DNA of 64,000 nucleotides from Streptomyces resistomycificus (lineage in GTDB: Bacteria > Actinomycetota > Actinomycetes > Streptomycetales > Streptomycetaceae): positions 310,001-374,000 of the forward strand of contig NZ_KQ948989.1 in NCBI RefSeq assembly GCF_001514265.1. Reading direction: 5' to 3'. This document shows positions 8,515-16,252 of this stretch, in pieces. The notes beneath the pieces are model-generated. The model was not told the origin of the DNA. It worked only from the letters and a program-made list of their open reading frames with translations, and did no database searches. Positions within the stretch are counted from its first letter, which is position 1. Every line of letters starts with the position of its first letter. A program made the position numbers and the translations under genes.

Positions 8515-9479
8515 GCATGTCCGCACCCCCGCCCGTCGAGCCCTACCTCGTCACCCTCGGCGACGTGCTCGCCGTCATGGCGGCCCGGGAACCCGGCCCG
8601 TTCGCGCTCGGCACGGCACTGCGCCTGGGGATAGCCGGCGCGGAGTCCAACGTCGCCGTCGGAGTCAGCCGGCTCGGCGGATCCGCGACCTGGATCGGCC
8701 GGGTGGGCGACGACGAACTCGGCGACCTCGTCCTGCGCGAACTGCGCGCCGAAGGGGTCACCACCGTCGCAGCACGCGACTCCGCCCCCACCTCCCTGCT
8801 GCTGAAGGAACGCCGTACCTCCACCCACAGCCGCACCCGCTACTACCGCACACACACCGCCGGGGCTCGGCTGACCGCCGACGACATCCCCGAGCACGTC
8901 GTCGCGGGAGCGGCGGTCCTGCACATCACCGGCATCACTCCGGCGCTCGGGAACGGGCCCGCCGCGGCCGTGACCCGCGCAGTGGACATCGCAGCCGCCG
9001 CCGGAGTGACCATCTCCCTGGACATCAACTACCGCTCGCTGCTGTGGAGCGAGGCCGAGGCCCGGCAGTCCCTGCTGCCCCTGATACGCCGCAGCGACCT
9101 GGTCTTCGCCGGACCGCACGAGGCCGCTCTCGTGGTACCCGGCGCCGACGGGGCGGAGGAACTCGCCGAGGGTGTCTGCGACCTCGGACCCGGCGGCGCG
9201 GTGATCAAGCTCGGTGCCGACGGGGCGTACGCCCTCCTCGACGGACGGCCCCACCGGCAGCCCGCCGTACCGGTCCAGGTCCACGACTCGGTGGGCGCGG
9301 GAGACGCGTTCGCCGCCGGGTACCTCGCCGAACTGCTGGCGGGGGAGCCTCCGCAGCGGCGGCTGGCGACGGCGGCCCTGCTCGGCGCCTTCGCGGTGAG
9401 CACCGCCGGCGACTGGGAGGGCCTGCCCCGGCGCTCCGAACTGGGACTGCTGGACCACCACGACGACATCGTCCGCTGA
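8511..9479 (+). CDS. pfkB-family carbohydrate kinase, probable 2-keto-3-deoxy-sugar-acid kinase
   Basis: 322 aa. It has ribokinase-fold features: GDVLAVMA at the N-terminus, AGAESNVAVGVSRLGG with the substrate-binding segment, WIGRVGDDELG, SLDINYRSLLW, and the anion-hole/catalytic motif DSVGAGDAFAAGYL near residue 265, where Asp is the base. GTG at 8511 is preferred because GGGGAGG lies 7 nt before it and it overlaps the aldolase stop; an internal ATG follows two codons later. In this setting the substrate is most likely 2-keto-3-deoxygalactonate or -gluconate, giving the substrate of the preceding aldolase. It is not of the DgoK sequence family. Confidence 0.87.
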   Translation: MSMSAPPPVEPYLVTLGDVLAVMAAREPGPFALGTALRLGIAGAESNVAVGVSRLGGSATWIGRVGDDELGDLVLRELRAEGVTTVAARDSAPTSLLLKERRTSTHSRTRYYRTHTAGARLTADDIPEHVVAGAAVLHITGITPALGNGPAAAVTRAVDIAAAAGVTISLDINYRSLLWSEAEARQSLLPLIRRSDLVFAGPHEAALVVPGADGAEELAEGVCDLGPGGAVIKLGADGAYALLDGRPHRQPAVPVQVHDSVGAGDAFAAGYLAELLAGEPPQRRLATAALLGAFAVSTAGDWEGLPRRSELGLLDHHDDIVR

Positions 9480-9520
9480 CACCCCCTCCGCCCCGGCTCA
9501 AGAGACCTCCAGGACCACTC

Positions 9521-10594
9521 ATGCCCGCACATCCCTCCACCAGCGCGATCCGCGTCCTCACCGGCTCCTACACACCCGACTCCGGCGGCGAAGGCCCCGG
9601 CATCGCCGCGCTGCTCCTCGATCCTGCGACCGGCCGTACGACGTACGACGACCAGGTGCGGCCGCTGCCCGTCAGCGGGGCCTCATTCCTGGCCGCGCAC
9701 CCGTCGCTCGACGTCGTCTACAGCACGAACGAGGCCGAGACGGGAACCGTCAGCGCCGTCGCACGCGACGGGGACGGCACCCTGTCCCCGCTCGGTGACC
9801 CCGTCAGCAGCGGCGGGGCGAACCCGTGCCACCTCACCGTCCACCCGGGCGGGGAGTGGCTGCTGACCGCGAACTACGGCAGCGACACCGCGCCGGGCAG
9901 CGTCGCGGTGCACCGGCTCGCCGCGGACGGACGGCTGCTGGAACCGACCGACCTCGTCGTCCACCAGGGATCGGGACCGGTCACCGGACGGCAGGAGGGC
10001 AGCCACGCCCATCAGGTCCTTCCCGATCCGGCGGGCCGCTTCGTGTTGGTCACCGACCTCGGGGCGGACGCGGTGTTCACCTACCGGCTGAGCACCGTCA
10101 CCGGCACCCTGGAGCGGGTCGCGGTGAACCCGGTGCGGGCGGGCTCCGGCCCTCGCCACCTCGCCTTCGCCCCCGGCGGTGACCTGGTGTTCAGCGCCGA
10201 CGAGCTGTCCTCGACCGTCACCTGCCACCGCTACGACGCCACCGACGGCACTCTGACGGCCCTCTCCTCCGCGCCTGCCACGACAGCGGCGGACGTCGTC
10301 AACCAGCCGGGCGGAATCGTCGCCTCACCCTGCGGACGCTTCGTCTGGGTGACCAACCGGGGCGCGGACACGGTCGCCGCGTTCCGCCTCGACGGCACCA
10401 CCCTGGAACCGCTCGGCGAGGTCCCCGCCGGCGGCAGTTGGCCCCGTGGCCTGGCTCTGACGGGCGGTCATCTGCTCGTCGCCAACCAGCACAGCGGCAC
10501 GCTCGCCGCACTGCGGGTCCTGGACGACGGAACTCTCGGTGCGCCCCACCCGCCGCTCTCCGCCCCGTCGGTGGTCTGCGCTCTGCCGCTCTGA
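9521..10594 (+). CDS. Beta-propeller lactonase (6-phosphogluconolactonase-like)
   Basis: 357 aa with the repeated blades of the seven-bladed lactonase family: LTGSYTPDSGGEGPGI, NPCHLTVHPGGEWLLTANYGS, GSHAHQVLPDPAGRFVLVTDLGAD, SGPRHLAFAPGGDLVFSADE and GRFVWVTNRGADTVAAF. There is no signal peptide, so it acts in the cytosol. It would hydrolyse an aldonolactone to the free acid, linking the SDR dehydrogenase to the DgoD dehydratase. It follows the kinase by 41 nt, with AGGA about 6 nt before the ATG. Substrate assignment (galactonolactone) is inferred. Confidence 0.85.
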   Translation: MPAHPSTSAIRVLTGSYTPDSGGEGPGIAALLLDPATGRTTYDDQVRPLPVSGASFLAAHPSLDVVYSTNEAETGTVSAVARDGDGTLSPLGDPVSSGGANPCHLTVHPGGEWLLTANYGSDTAPGSVAVHRLAADGRLLEPTDLVVHQGSGPVTGRQEGSHAHQVLPDPAGRFVLVTDLGADAVFTYRLSTVTGTLERVAVNPVRAGSGPRHLAFAPGGDLVFSADELSSTVTCHRYDATDGTLTALSSAPATTAADVVNQPGGIVASPCGRFVWVTNRGADTVAAFRLDGTTLEPLGEVPAGGSWPRGLALTGGHLLVANQHSGTLAALRVLDDGTLGAPHPPLSAPSVVCALPL

Positions 10595-10640
10595 CCACCT
10601 CCTCCTCCCGTCTCCTCCCCGCACGATTCGAAAGGCAGTC

Positions 10641-12170
10641 ATGTCCGACCCCGGCACCACCCCCGAGGCCCGCTTCACCCTTGATGCGGCCTTCGCCGTC
10701 GGCAGCGTCAACCCCCGTCTGTACGGGTCGTTCGTCGAGCATCTGGGCCGCTGTGTCTACACCGGCGTCTACGAGCCGGGCCACCCCGCGGCCGACGCGG
10801 ACGGCCTCCGCCAGGACGTCCTGGAGCTGGTCCGGGAGCTGGGCGTGACCACGGTCCGCTACCCCGGCGGCAACTTCGTCTCCGGCTACCGCTGGGAGGA
10901 CAGTGTGGGCCCGCGCCAGGAGCGGCCGGCCCGGCTGGACCTGGCCTGGAAGTCCACCGAGACCAACGAGTTCGGCCTGAGCGAGTTCATGGACCTCTGC
11001 CGAAAGACCGGCATGGAGCCCATGATGGCCGTCAACCTCGGCACCCGAGGCGTCGAGGACGCCATACGGCTGCTGGAGTACTGCAACCACCGGGGCGGCA
11101 CCGAGCTGTCCGACCGCCGCGCCGCCCACGGCGACAAGGAGCCGTACGGCATCCGGATGTGGTGTCTGGGCAACGAGATGGACGGTCCCTGGCAGACCGG
11201 GCACAAGACCCCCGAGGAGTACGGCCGCCTCGCCGCCGAGACCGCCCGCGCCATGCGGCAGGTCGACCCCGGCCTGGAGCTGGTCGCCTGCGGCAGCTCC
11301 AGCTCCTCCATGCCGACGTTCGCCTCCTGGGAGGCGACCGTCCTGCAGACCGCGTACGACCTCGTCGACCATGTCTCCCTGCACGCCTACTACGAGGAGA
11401 TCGACGGCGACCGCGACTCCTTCCTGGCCTCCGCCGTGGACATGGAGCACTTCATCGAGTCGGTCGTCGCCACCTGCGACCACGTACGTGCCCGGCTCAA
11501 GGCGACGAAGCGCATCAACCTCTCCTTCGACGAGTGGAACGTCTGGTACCAGAAGCGGCCCAACCCGCACCCGGTGGAGGACTGGCAGCAGGCGCCGCGC
11601 CTGCTGGAGGACGTCTACACCGTCACCGACGCCGTGGTCTTCGGTTCCCTGCTCATCGCCCTGCTGCGACATGCCGACCGGGTCACCGCCGCCTCGCTCG
11701 CCCAGCTCGTCAACGTCATCGCGCCGATCATGACCGAGCCGGACGGCCCGGCCTGGCGGCAGACCACCTTCTACCCCTTCGCCCAGGCGTCGGCGTACGG
11801 ACGCGGCCGGGTGCTGCGGGTCGAGGTGGACAGCCCGACATACACGACGGCCAGGTTCGGGGAGGTGCCGCTGCTGCACGCCACCGCGGTGCTGGACGAG
11901 GAGACCGGCGACGTCACCGTCTTCGCCGTCAACCGCGGCCGGACGGACGCCCTGCCGCTGAAGGTCGACCTGCGCGGCGTGGAGGCCCACACCGTAGTGG
12001 AGCACCTGGTCCTGGCCGACAGCGACCCGGAGGCCACCAACACCGCGGACCGGCCCGACCGCGTCACCCCGCACACCGCCACCGGCACCGCCGTCACCGA
12101 CCGTGTCCTCCACGCCGAACTCGAGCCGCTCTCCTGGAACGTGATCCGCCTGACCCACGGACAGAACTGA
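10641..12170 (+). CDS. abfA: GH51 alpha-L-arabinofuranosidase
   Basis: 509 aa, normal for intracellular GH51 enzymes, without a signal peptide. The sequence begins with the family pattern NPRLYGSFVEHLGRCVYTGVYEPG. The acid/base glutamate is Glu179 in W-C-L-G-N-E-M-D-G and the nucleophile is Glu298 in F-D-E-W-N-V-W-Y. The C-terminal beta-sandwich ends in PLSWNVIRL. It releases terminal arabinofuranose from arabinan, arabinoxylan or arabinogalactan oligosaccharides taken up by the transporter. ATG at 10641 has AAAGG about 5 nt upstream. Confidence 0.95.
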   Translation: MSDPGTTPEARFTLDAAFAVGSVNPRLYGSFVEHLGRCVYTGVYEPGHPAADADGLRQDVLELVRELGVTTVRYPGGNFVSGYRWEDSVGPRQERPARLDLAWKSTETNEFGLSEFMDLCRKTGMEPMMAVNLGTRGVEDAIRLLEYCNHRGGTELSDRRAAHGDKEPYGIRMWCLGNEMDGPWQTGHKTPEEYGRLAAETARAMRQVDPGLELVACGSSSSSMPTFASWEATVLQTAYDLVDHVSLHAYYEEIDGDRDSFLASAVDMEHFIESVVATCDHVRARLKATKRINLSFDEWNVWYQKRPNPHPVEDWQQAPRLLEDVYTVTDAVVFGSLLIALLRHADRVTAASLAQLVNVIAPIMTEPDGPAWRQTTFYPFAQASAYGRGRVLRVEVDSPTYTTARFGEVPLLHATAVLDEETGDVTVFAVNRGRTDALPLKVDLRGVEAHTVVEHLVLADSDPEATNTADRPDRVTPHTATGTAVTDRVLHAELEPLSWNVIRLTHGQN

Positions 12171-12208
12171 CGACTCGTGACCACCGCCCATGCCCCCGGG
12201 ATGAACCC

Positions 12209-13162
12209 ATGACAGTCCTTGCCCACCCCCTGTTCCGAGACCCCGTCCACGACGGCGCGGCCGATCCCACCGTCATCTGGAACCGGCACGCCGGCGAGTG
12301 GTGGATGCTCTACACCAACCGCCGCGCCGACGCGCCACCGTCGAACGACGTGAGCTGGGTGCACGGGACCGACATCGGGATCGCGTCCTCCGCGGACGGC
12401 GGAGCCACCTGGCTGTACCGGGGAACCGCCGAGGGGCTGGACACCGAGCCCGGGCGGCACACCTACTGGGCCCCGGAGATCGTCGATGACGGAACCGAGT
12501 ACCACATGTACGTCACCGTCATCCGCGGTGTCCCGGCCCAGTGGGCCGGTCACGCACGCGTGATCCGCCACTACACGAGCTGCGACCTCTTCTCCTGGAC
12601 CTACCGCTCCACCCTGCCGCTGTCGTCCGACCGGGTGATCGACGCCTGCGTCGTGCGGCTCCCCACGGGCGGCTACCGCATGTGGTACAAGGACGAGGCC
12701 GACCACCAGCACACCTACGCGGCGGACAGCGCCGACCTGGCGCGGTGGACCGTCCGAGGGCCTGCCGTCGAGTGCTCGGAGCACGAAGGCCCCAATGTCT
12801 TCGAGCTCGGCGGCAGCTACTGGATGCTCGTCGACGAATGGCACGGCCTGCGGGTTCTTCGCTCACGGGACCTGGAGACATGGCAACCCCAAGGCCTCGT
12901 CCTCGATCGCCCCGGCAAGGGTACGGACGACGCGACTTATGGATTCCACGCCGACGTCGTCACCAGTGAACTCGGCGCCTACGTCTTCTATTTCACCCAC
13001 CCCGGGCGATCCGACGGCCGCGCTGTGGACAACGGCGACTACAACGACCGCCGGAGCTCGGTCCACGTCGCCCGCCTGCGGGTGAGCGCGGACACCCTCG
13101 TGTGCGACCGCGACGAGGTCCTCGAAGCCCCCGTCCTGCCTCTCGAAGGGCCGACCCGGTGA
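12209..13162 (+). CDS. GH43/GH32-fold beta-propeller glycosidase
   Basis: 317 aa without signal peptide. The early HDGAADPTVIWN has the Asp expected of the catalytic base in GH43-like five-bladed propellers. Further propeller strands are WWMLYTNRRA, HTYWAPEIVDDGTEYHMYVT, DACVVRLPTGGYRMWYKDE, EGPNVFELGGSYWMLVDEW and YVFYFTHPG. The W-A-P-E-I motif is common in GH43. An exact subfamily cannot be given; GH117-like enzymes share this general appearance. It sits between GH51 and a secreted glycan-active pair, so cleavage of a short imported oligosaccharide is plausible. Its stop overlaps the next GTG by 4 nt. Confidence 0.75.
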   Translation: MTVLAHPLFRDPVHDGAADPTVIWNRHAGEWWMLYTNRRADAPPSNDVSWVHGTDIGIASSADGGATWLYRGTAEGLDTEPGRHTYWAPEIVDDGTEYHMYVTVIRGVPAQWAGHARVIRHYTSCDLFSWTYRSTLPLSSDRVIDACVVRLPTGGYRMWYKDEADHQHTYAADSADLARWTVRGPAVECSEHEGPNVFELGGSYWMLVDEWHGLRVLRSRDLETWQPQGLVLDRPGKGTDDATYGFHADVVTSELGAYVFYFTHPGRSDGRAVDNGDYNDRRSSVHVARLRVSADTLVCDRDEVLEAPVLPLEGPTR

Positions 13163-13716
13163 CAGGCATCCGACGCGTGACACAAGGGGCTCTTCGGACG
13201 CGGATGATCCCGCTCGTCGCCGCGCTCCTGTTCGTCACCGCGTGCCAAGCCGAAGAACAGGCCGGCTCCGGGGTGACCCTGCTCGACGGGAACCGGATCG
13301 CCGTCACCGGCCCGACCGTCGTATCCGCCCTACCCGTCGACGACGAGGGAAACGTCGACGCCGCGCACGCGCGCAGCCAGATCCCGTCGCTCAAGAGCGT
13401 GGCGCTGCAGTACCCGGAGGTCCGGGTCCTCCTCACCGACTCCGACGGCCGTACGACCGACGCCGCGCTGCGGAACTTCGCGGCGAACTGGTCCATCCCA
13501 CCCGAACTCGTGGTCGCCGCGGACTCAGCCTCCGCCGGCGCACAGCTGTCCATGGACGGACAGCTCCACACACTCCTGATCGGTGCCGACGGACACGTGG
13601 CCGCCGACTGGTCGAACCGCGCTGCCCCCACGCAGGCGATCGTCGCCGCGCTCCGCAAGGTCACGGCGAGCCCATCCACCCATCCCGACAGTGTTGTACG
13701 GGGAGAGGCATCATGA
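13159..13716 (+). CDS. Thioredoxin-like lipoprotein lacking a CxxC motif
   Basis: 185 aa. GTG at 13159 overlaps the preceding stop, with GAAGGG about 9 nt upstream. After a basic N-terminus comes a hydrophobic helix ending in a lipobox (V-T-A-C), so it is probably anchored outside the cell membrane. The mature part resembles a redoxin/TlpA fold: strands around VRVLLTDSDGRT, IPPELVVAADSAS and LHTLLIGADGHVAADWSNRA. No C-x-x-C pair is present, so disulfide exchange is unlikely. It overlaps the beta-helix gene by 4 nt, which makes it an unusual member of a carbohydrate operon. Function is not assigned. Confidence 0.7.
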   Translation: MTGIRRVTQGALRTRMIPLVAALLFVTACQAEEQAGSGVTLLDGNRIAVTGPTVVSALPVDDEGNVDAAHARSQIPSLKSVALQYPEVRVLLTDSDGRTTDAALRNFAANWSIPPELVVAADSASAGAQLSMDGQLHTLLIGADGHVAADWSNRAAPTQAIVAALRKVTASPSTHPDSVVRGEAS

Positions 13717-16097
13717 GACATGTCACAGAGATAAGACGGTTCATCGCAGGCACGGTCGTCACCATGCTGCTTGCCTGCGCCGCGGTAGTGCTGACGCCGG
13801 CCGTACCGGCACACGCGGCGGGCTCGAACTACTACGTGGACTGCTCGGCGGCATCCAACGGGACCGGCACGTCCGACTCGCCGTGGAACTCACTGGCGGG
13901 CCCCAACGCGAAGACCTTCGCCCCTGGGGACCAGTTGTTGCTGAAGCGAGGGACGACCTGCTCCGGCACCCTGCACCCGCTGGGCTCGGGCAGCGCGTCG
14001 GGCGGCTCGATCTCCATAGCCGCCTACGGGACCGGCGCCCTTCCCGTGATCGCGGCGGGCGGTGTCACCGATGCGATCTACCTGTACAACCAGGAGTACT
14101 GGGAGATCTCCAACCTGGAGGTGACGAACACCGGTGCCGTCAAGGGCGCGAACGCACGGCGCGGTGTCTACGTCGTGCTCGAGAACTACGGCACCGGGAA
14201 CCACTACAAGATCAGCAACCTCAACGTCCATGACGTGAACGGAAACAACTCGAAGGAGGTCGACGGCAGCGCCGGCATCCTCTTCGCCGTTCTCGGGACC
14301 ACGACGCCCAGCGCCTTCAACGACGTCGTCATCGACGGCAACACCGTGGCGAACATCGCCCGCAGCGGTATCAACATGTCGAGCACCTGGCTGTGCCGGC
14401 CGTCCATCGGCTGCAACAACCCCGCCTGGACCCCCTGGACCGGTGTCGTCGTCAAGAACAACACCGTTCATGACACGGACGGCGACGGCATCGTCGTGCA
14501 GATGTCGAAGGACGCTCTCATCGAGCACAACGTCGTCTACAACGCGGCGAAGGCGAGCAACGCGGCGAACGCCGGCATATGGGCCTGGGACTCCGACGGC
14601 ACCGTGATCCAGTACAACGAGGCGTACGGCACCAAGAAGAACTCCGGGAACCCCGACGGCCAGGGCTTCGACGTCGACTACGGGCAGGACGGCACCATCG
14701 TCCAGTACAACTACAGCCACGACAACGAGGGAGGCTTCCTCCTCTTCTGCGGCTGCGGCGGAGGGTCACGCCTCAGCAGCAACGCGGTGGCCCGCTACAA
14801 CGTCAGCGAGAACGACCGTCTCCGCGTCGTCAACATGCTCGGATCCCAGGACTCCAAGTTCTACAACAACACCATCTACATCCCGTCGGGATCCACGGCG
14901 AACGTCTTCGAGGTCTCGGGCGCCTGGAACGACCTCACCCTCGCCAACAACCTCATCTACAACCTGGGCAGCGGCGACTACGTCTACACCAGCGGCCAGC
15001 CGGCCTCGAACTTCTCCTGGCGGAACAACCTCTTCTACGGCAACCACCCGGCCGGCGAGCCGACCGGCAACGGAAACATCACCGCGGACCCGCTGTTGAC
15101 CGCGCCCGGCAGCGGCGGCACGGGCATCGACTCCGTCGACGGCTACCAGCTCACCGCGTCATCGCCGGCCATCGGCGCGGGAGTCGTCATGCCCGACAAC
15201 GGCGGCAAGGACTACTGGGGTTCGACCGTCCCCGCCGTCTGCGCACCCGACATCGGCGCCGACCAGTTCAGCACGCCCTCCGACGCGACCTGCCTCGCGA
15301 ACGAGAACCTCGGCTTCGAGAAGGGATCGCTCACGGCGTGGAGCGCGTGGAACTCCGCCTCGGTGGTGAACTCGGGCGCCCACAGCGGAACCTACGCGGC
15401 CCGGGTCGGGCCGTCGCCCGCCTCCGTCGAGCAGTACGTCCCCGTCGCGCCCCGGACGACCTACCGCGTCTCGGGCTGGGTGAAGTCCGCTGTCGCCGGT
15501 GAGGTCATGAACATCGGCGTCAAGAACACCGGCGGCCTCGAAACGGTGGCAAGCGCCAGTGGCACCGGCTGGACGTTCGTGTCCGCCGACTTCACCACCG
15601 GCGCGGCGAACAGTACAGTGCGCCTGTACTGCTACAAGAGCACGGGCACGGGCAACGGCTACTGCGACGATCTCGCCGTCACCGCTGTCAAGAACCACGC
15701 GATCAACGGCAACTTCGAATCCGGCCACACCGTGCCCTGGCGCAACGGCGACTTCTCGCTCACGGGCACGTCGTCCAACGGCAACGCCGCCGGACTGACG
15801 AACTCGTCCCTGAGCGGCGCCACCCTCTGGCAACTGGTCTACACCCTCAAGCCGAACACCGCGTACCGGCTGAGCGGCGCGATCAGGAGCCAGACCGCCG
15901 GCACCACGACGGCACTGGAGGCCAAGCTCTACAACGGCTCGGCCGTCACGAGCACCTCCACCACGTCGAGCACCTACTCGAAACAGTCGACGACCTTCAC
16001 GACCGGGGCAGGTGTGACCACCGCTCGCATCTACTGCCACCTCGTCTCCGGAAGCGGCGACGGCTACTGCGACGAGGTCACCCTGACCGAGCTGTGA
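13713..16097 (+). CDS. Secreted right-handed beta-helix protein with C-terminal carbohydrate-binding modules
   Basis: 794 aa. A Sec signal peptide ends near AVPAHAAGS. The start of the mature chain (YYVDCSAASNGTGTSDSPWNSL) is the usual lead of pectate-lyase-like beta-helix proteins. Many Asn-rich coil repeats follow (residues about 90-480: VVIDGNTVANI, VVKNNTVHDTDGDG, IEHNVVYNA, VQYNYSHDNEGG). Two family 4/9-type modules follow at about 525-660 and 665-794, each starting N-x-x-F-E and ending in YCDDL or YCDEV. It is probably a polysaccharide lyase or glycosidase outside the cell. I cannot read its catalytic residues. GGGGAGAGG precedes ATG 13713. Confidence 0.8.
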   Translation: MRHVTEIRRFIAGTVVTMLLACAAVVLTPAVPAHAAGSNYYVDCSAASNGTGTSDSPWNSLAGPNAKTFAPGDQLLLKRGTTCSGTLHPLGSGSASGGSISIAAYGTGALPVIAAGGVTDAIYLYNQEYWEISNLEVTNTGAVKGANARRGVYVVLENYGTGNHYKISNLNVHDVNGNNSKEVDGSAGILFAVLGTTTPSAFNDVVIDGNTVANIARSGINMSSTWLCRPSIGCNNPAWTPWTGVVVKNNTVHDTDGDGIVVQMSKDALIEHNVVYNAAKASNAANAGIWAWDSDGTVIQYNEAYGTKKNSGNPDGQGFDVDYGQDGTIVQYNYSHDNEGGFLLFCGCGGGSRLSSNAVARYNVSENDRLRVVNMLGSQDSKFYNNTIYIPSGSTANVFEVSGAWNDLTLANNLIYNLGSGDYVYTSGQPASNFSWRNNLFYGNHPAGEPTGNGNITADPLLTAPGSGGTGIDSVDGYQLTASSPAIGAGVVMPDNGGKDYWGSTVPAVCAPDIGADQFSTPSDATCLANENLGFEKGSLTAWSAWNSASVVNSGAHSGTYAARVGPSPASVEQYVPVAPRTTYRVSGWVKSAVAGEVMNIGVKNTGGLETVASASGTGWTFVSADFTTGAANSTVRLYCYKSTGTGNGYCDDLAVTAVKNHAINGNFESGHTVPWRNGDFSLTGTSSNGNAAGLTNSSLSGATLWQLVYTLKPNTAYRLSGAIRSQTAGTTTALEAKLYNGSAVTSTSTTSSTYSKQSTTFTTGAGVTTARIYCHLVSGSGDGYCDEVTLTEL

Positions 16098-16105
16098 TCG
16101 ACAGC

Positions 16106-16134
16106 GCCCGTGGCCGGTGACGCCGGCCGCGGGC
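16106..16134 (+). terminator. Strong stem-loop 8 nt after the beta-helix gene
   Basis: A 12-bp GC stem (16106-16117 with 16123-16134, one T-G wobble) closes a 5-nt loop just after the stop at 16097. There is no U-run, as is usual for streptomycete terminators. A second short hairpin, CACGGAC-cga-GTCCGTG, lies at 16164-16180. These may end or attenuate the operon before the GH97 gene. Confidence 0.6.
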
Positions 16135-16252
16135 CCACCGGGAGCGTGGGCGTGCCCGCTGATCACGGACCGAGTCCGTGCGGGACGCCCGCGCCCTCCT
16201 CATGGTTCCCACGCCTTCTTCCCGCACGACGCCCTCAAGGGATGTACTGATC

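Noticed and set aside
10299..12191. A 630-codon reverse open frame across the lactonase/GH51 genes
   Set aside because: No motif; both genes on the other strand have catalytic residues in place.
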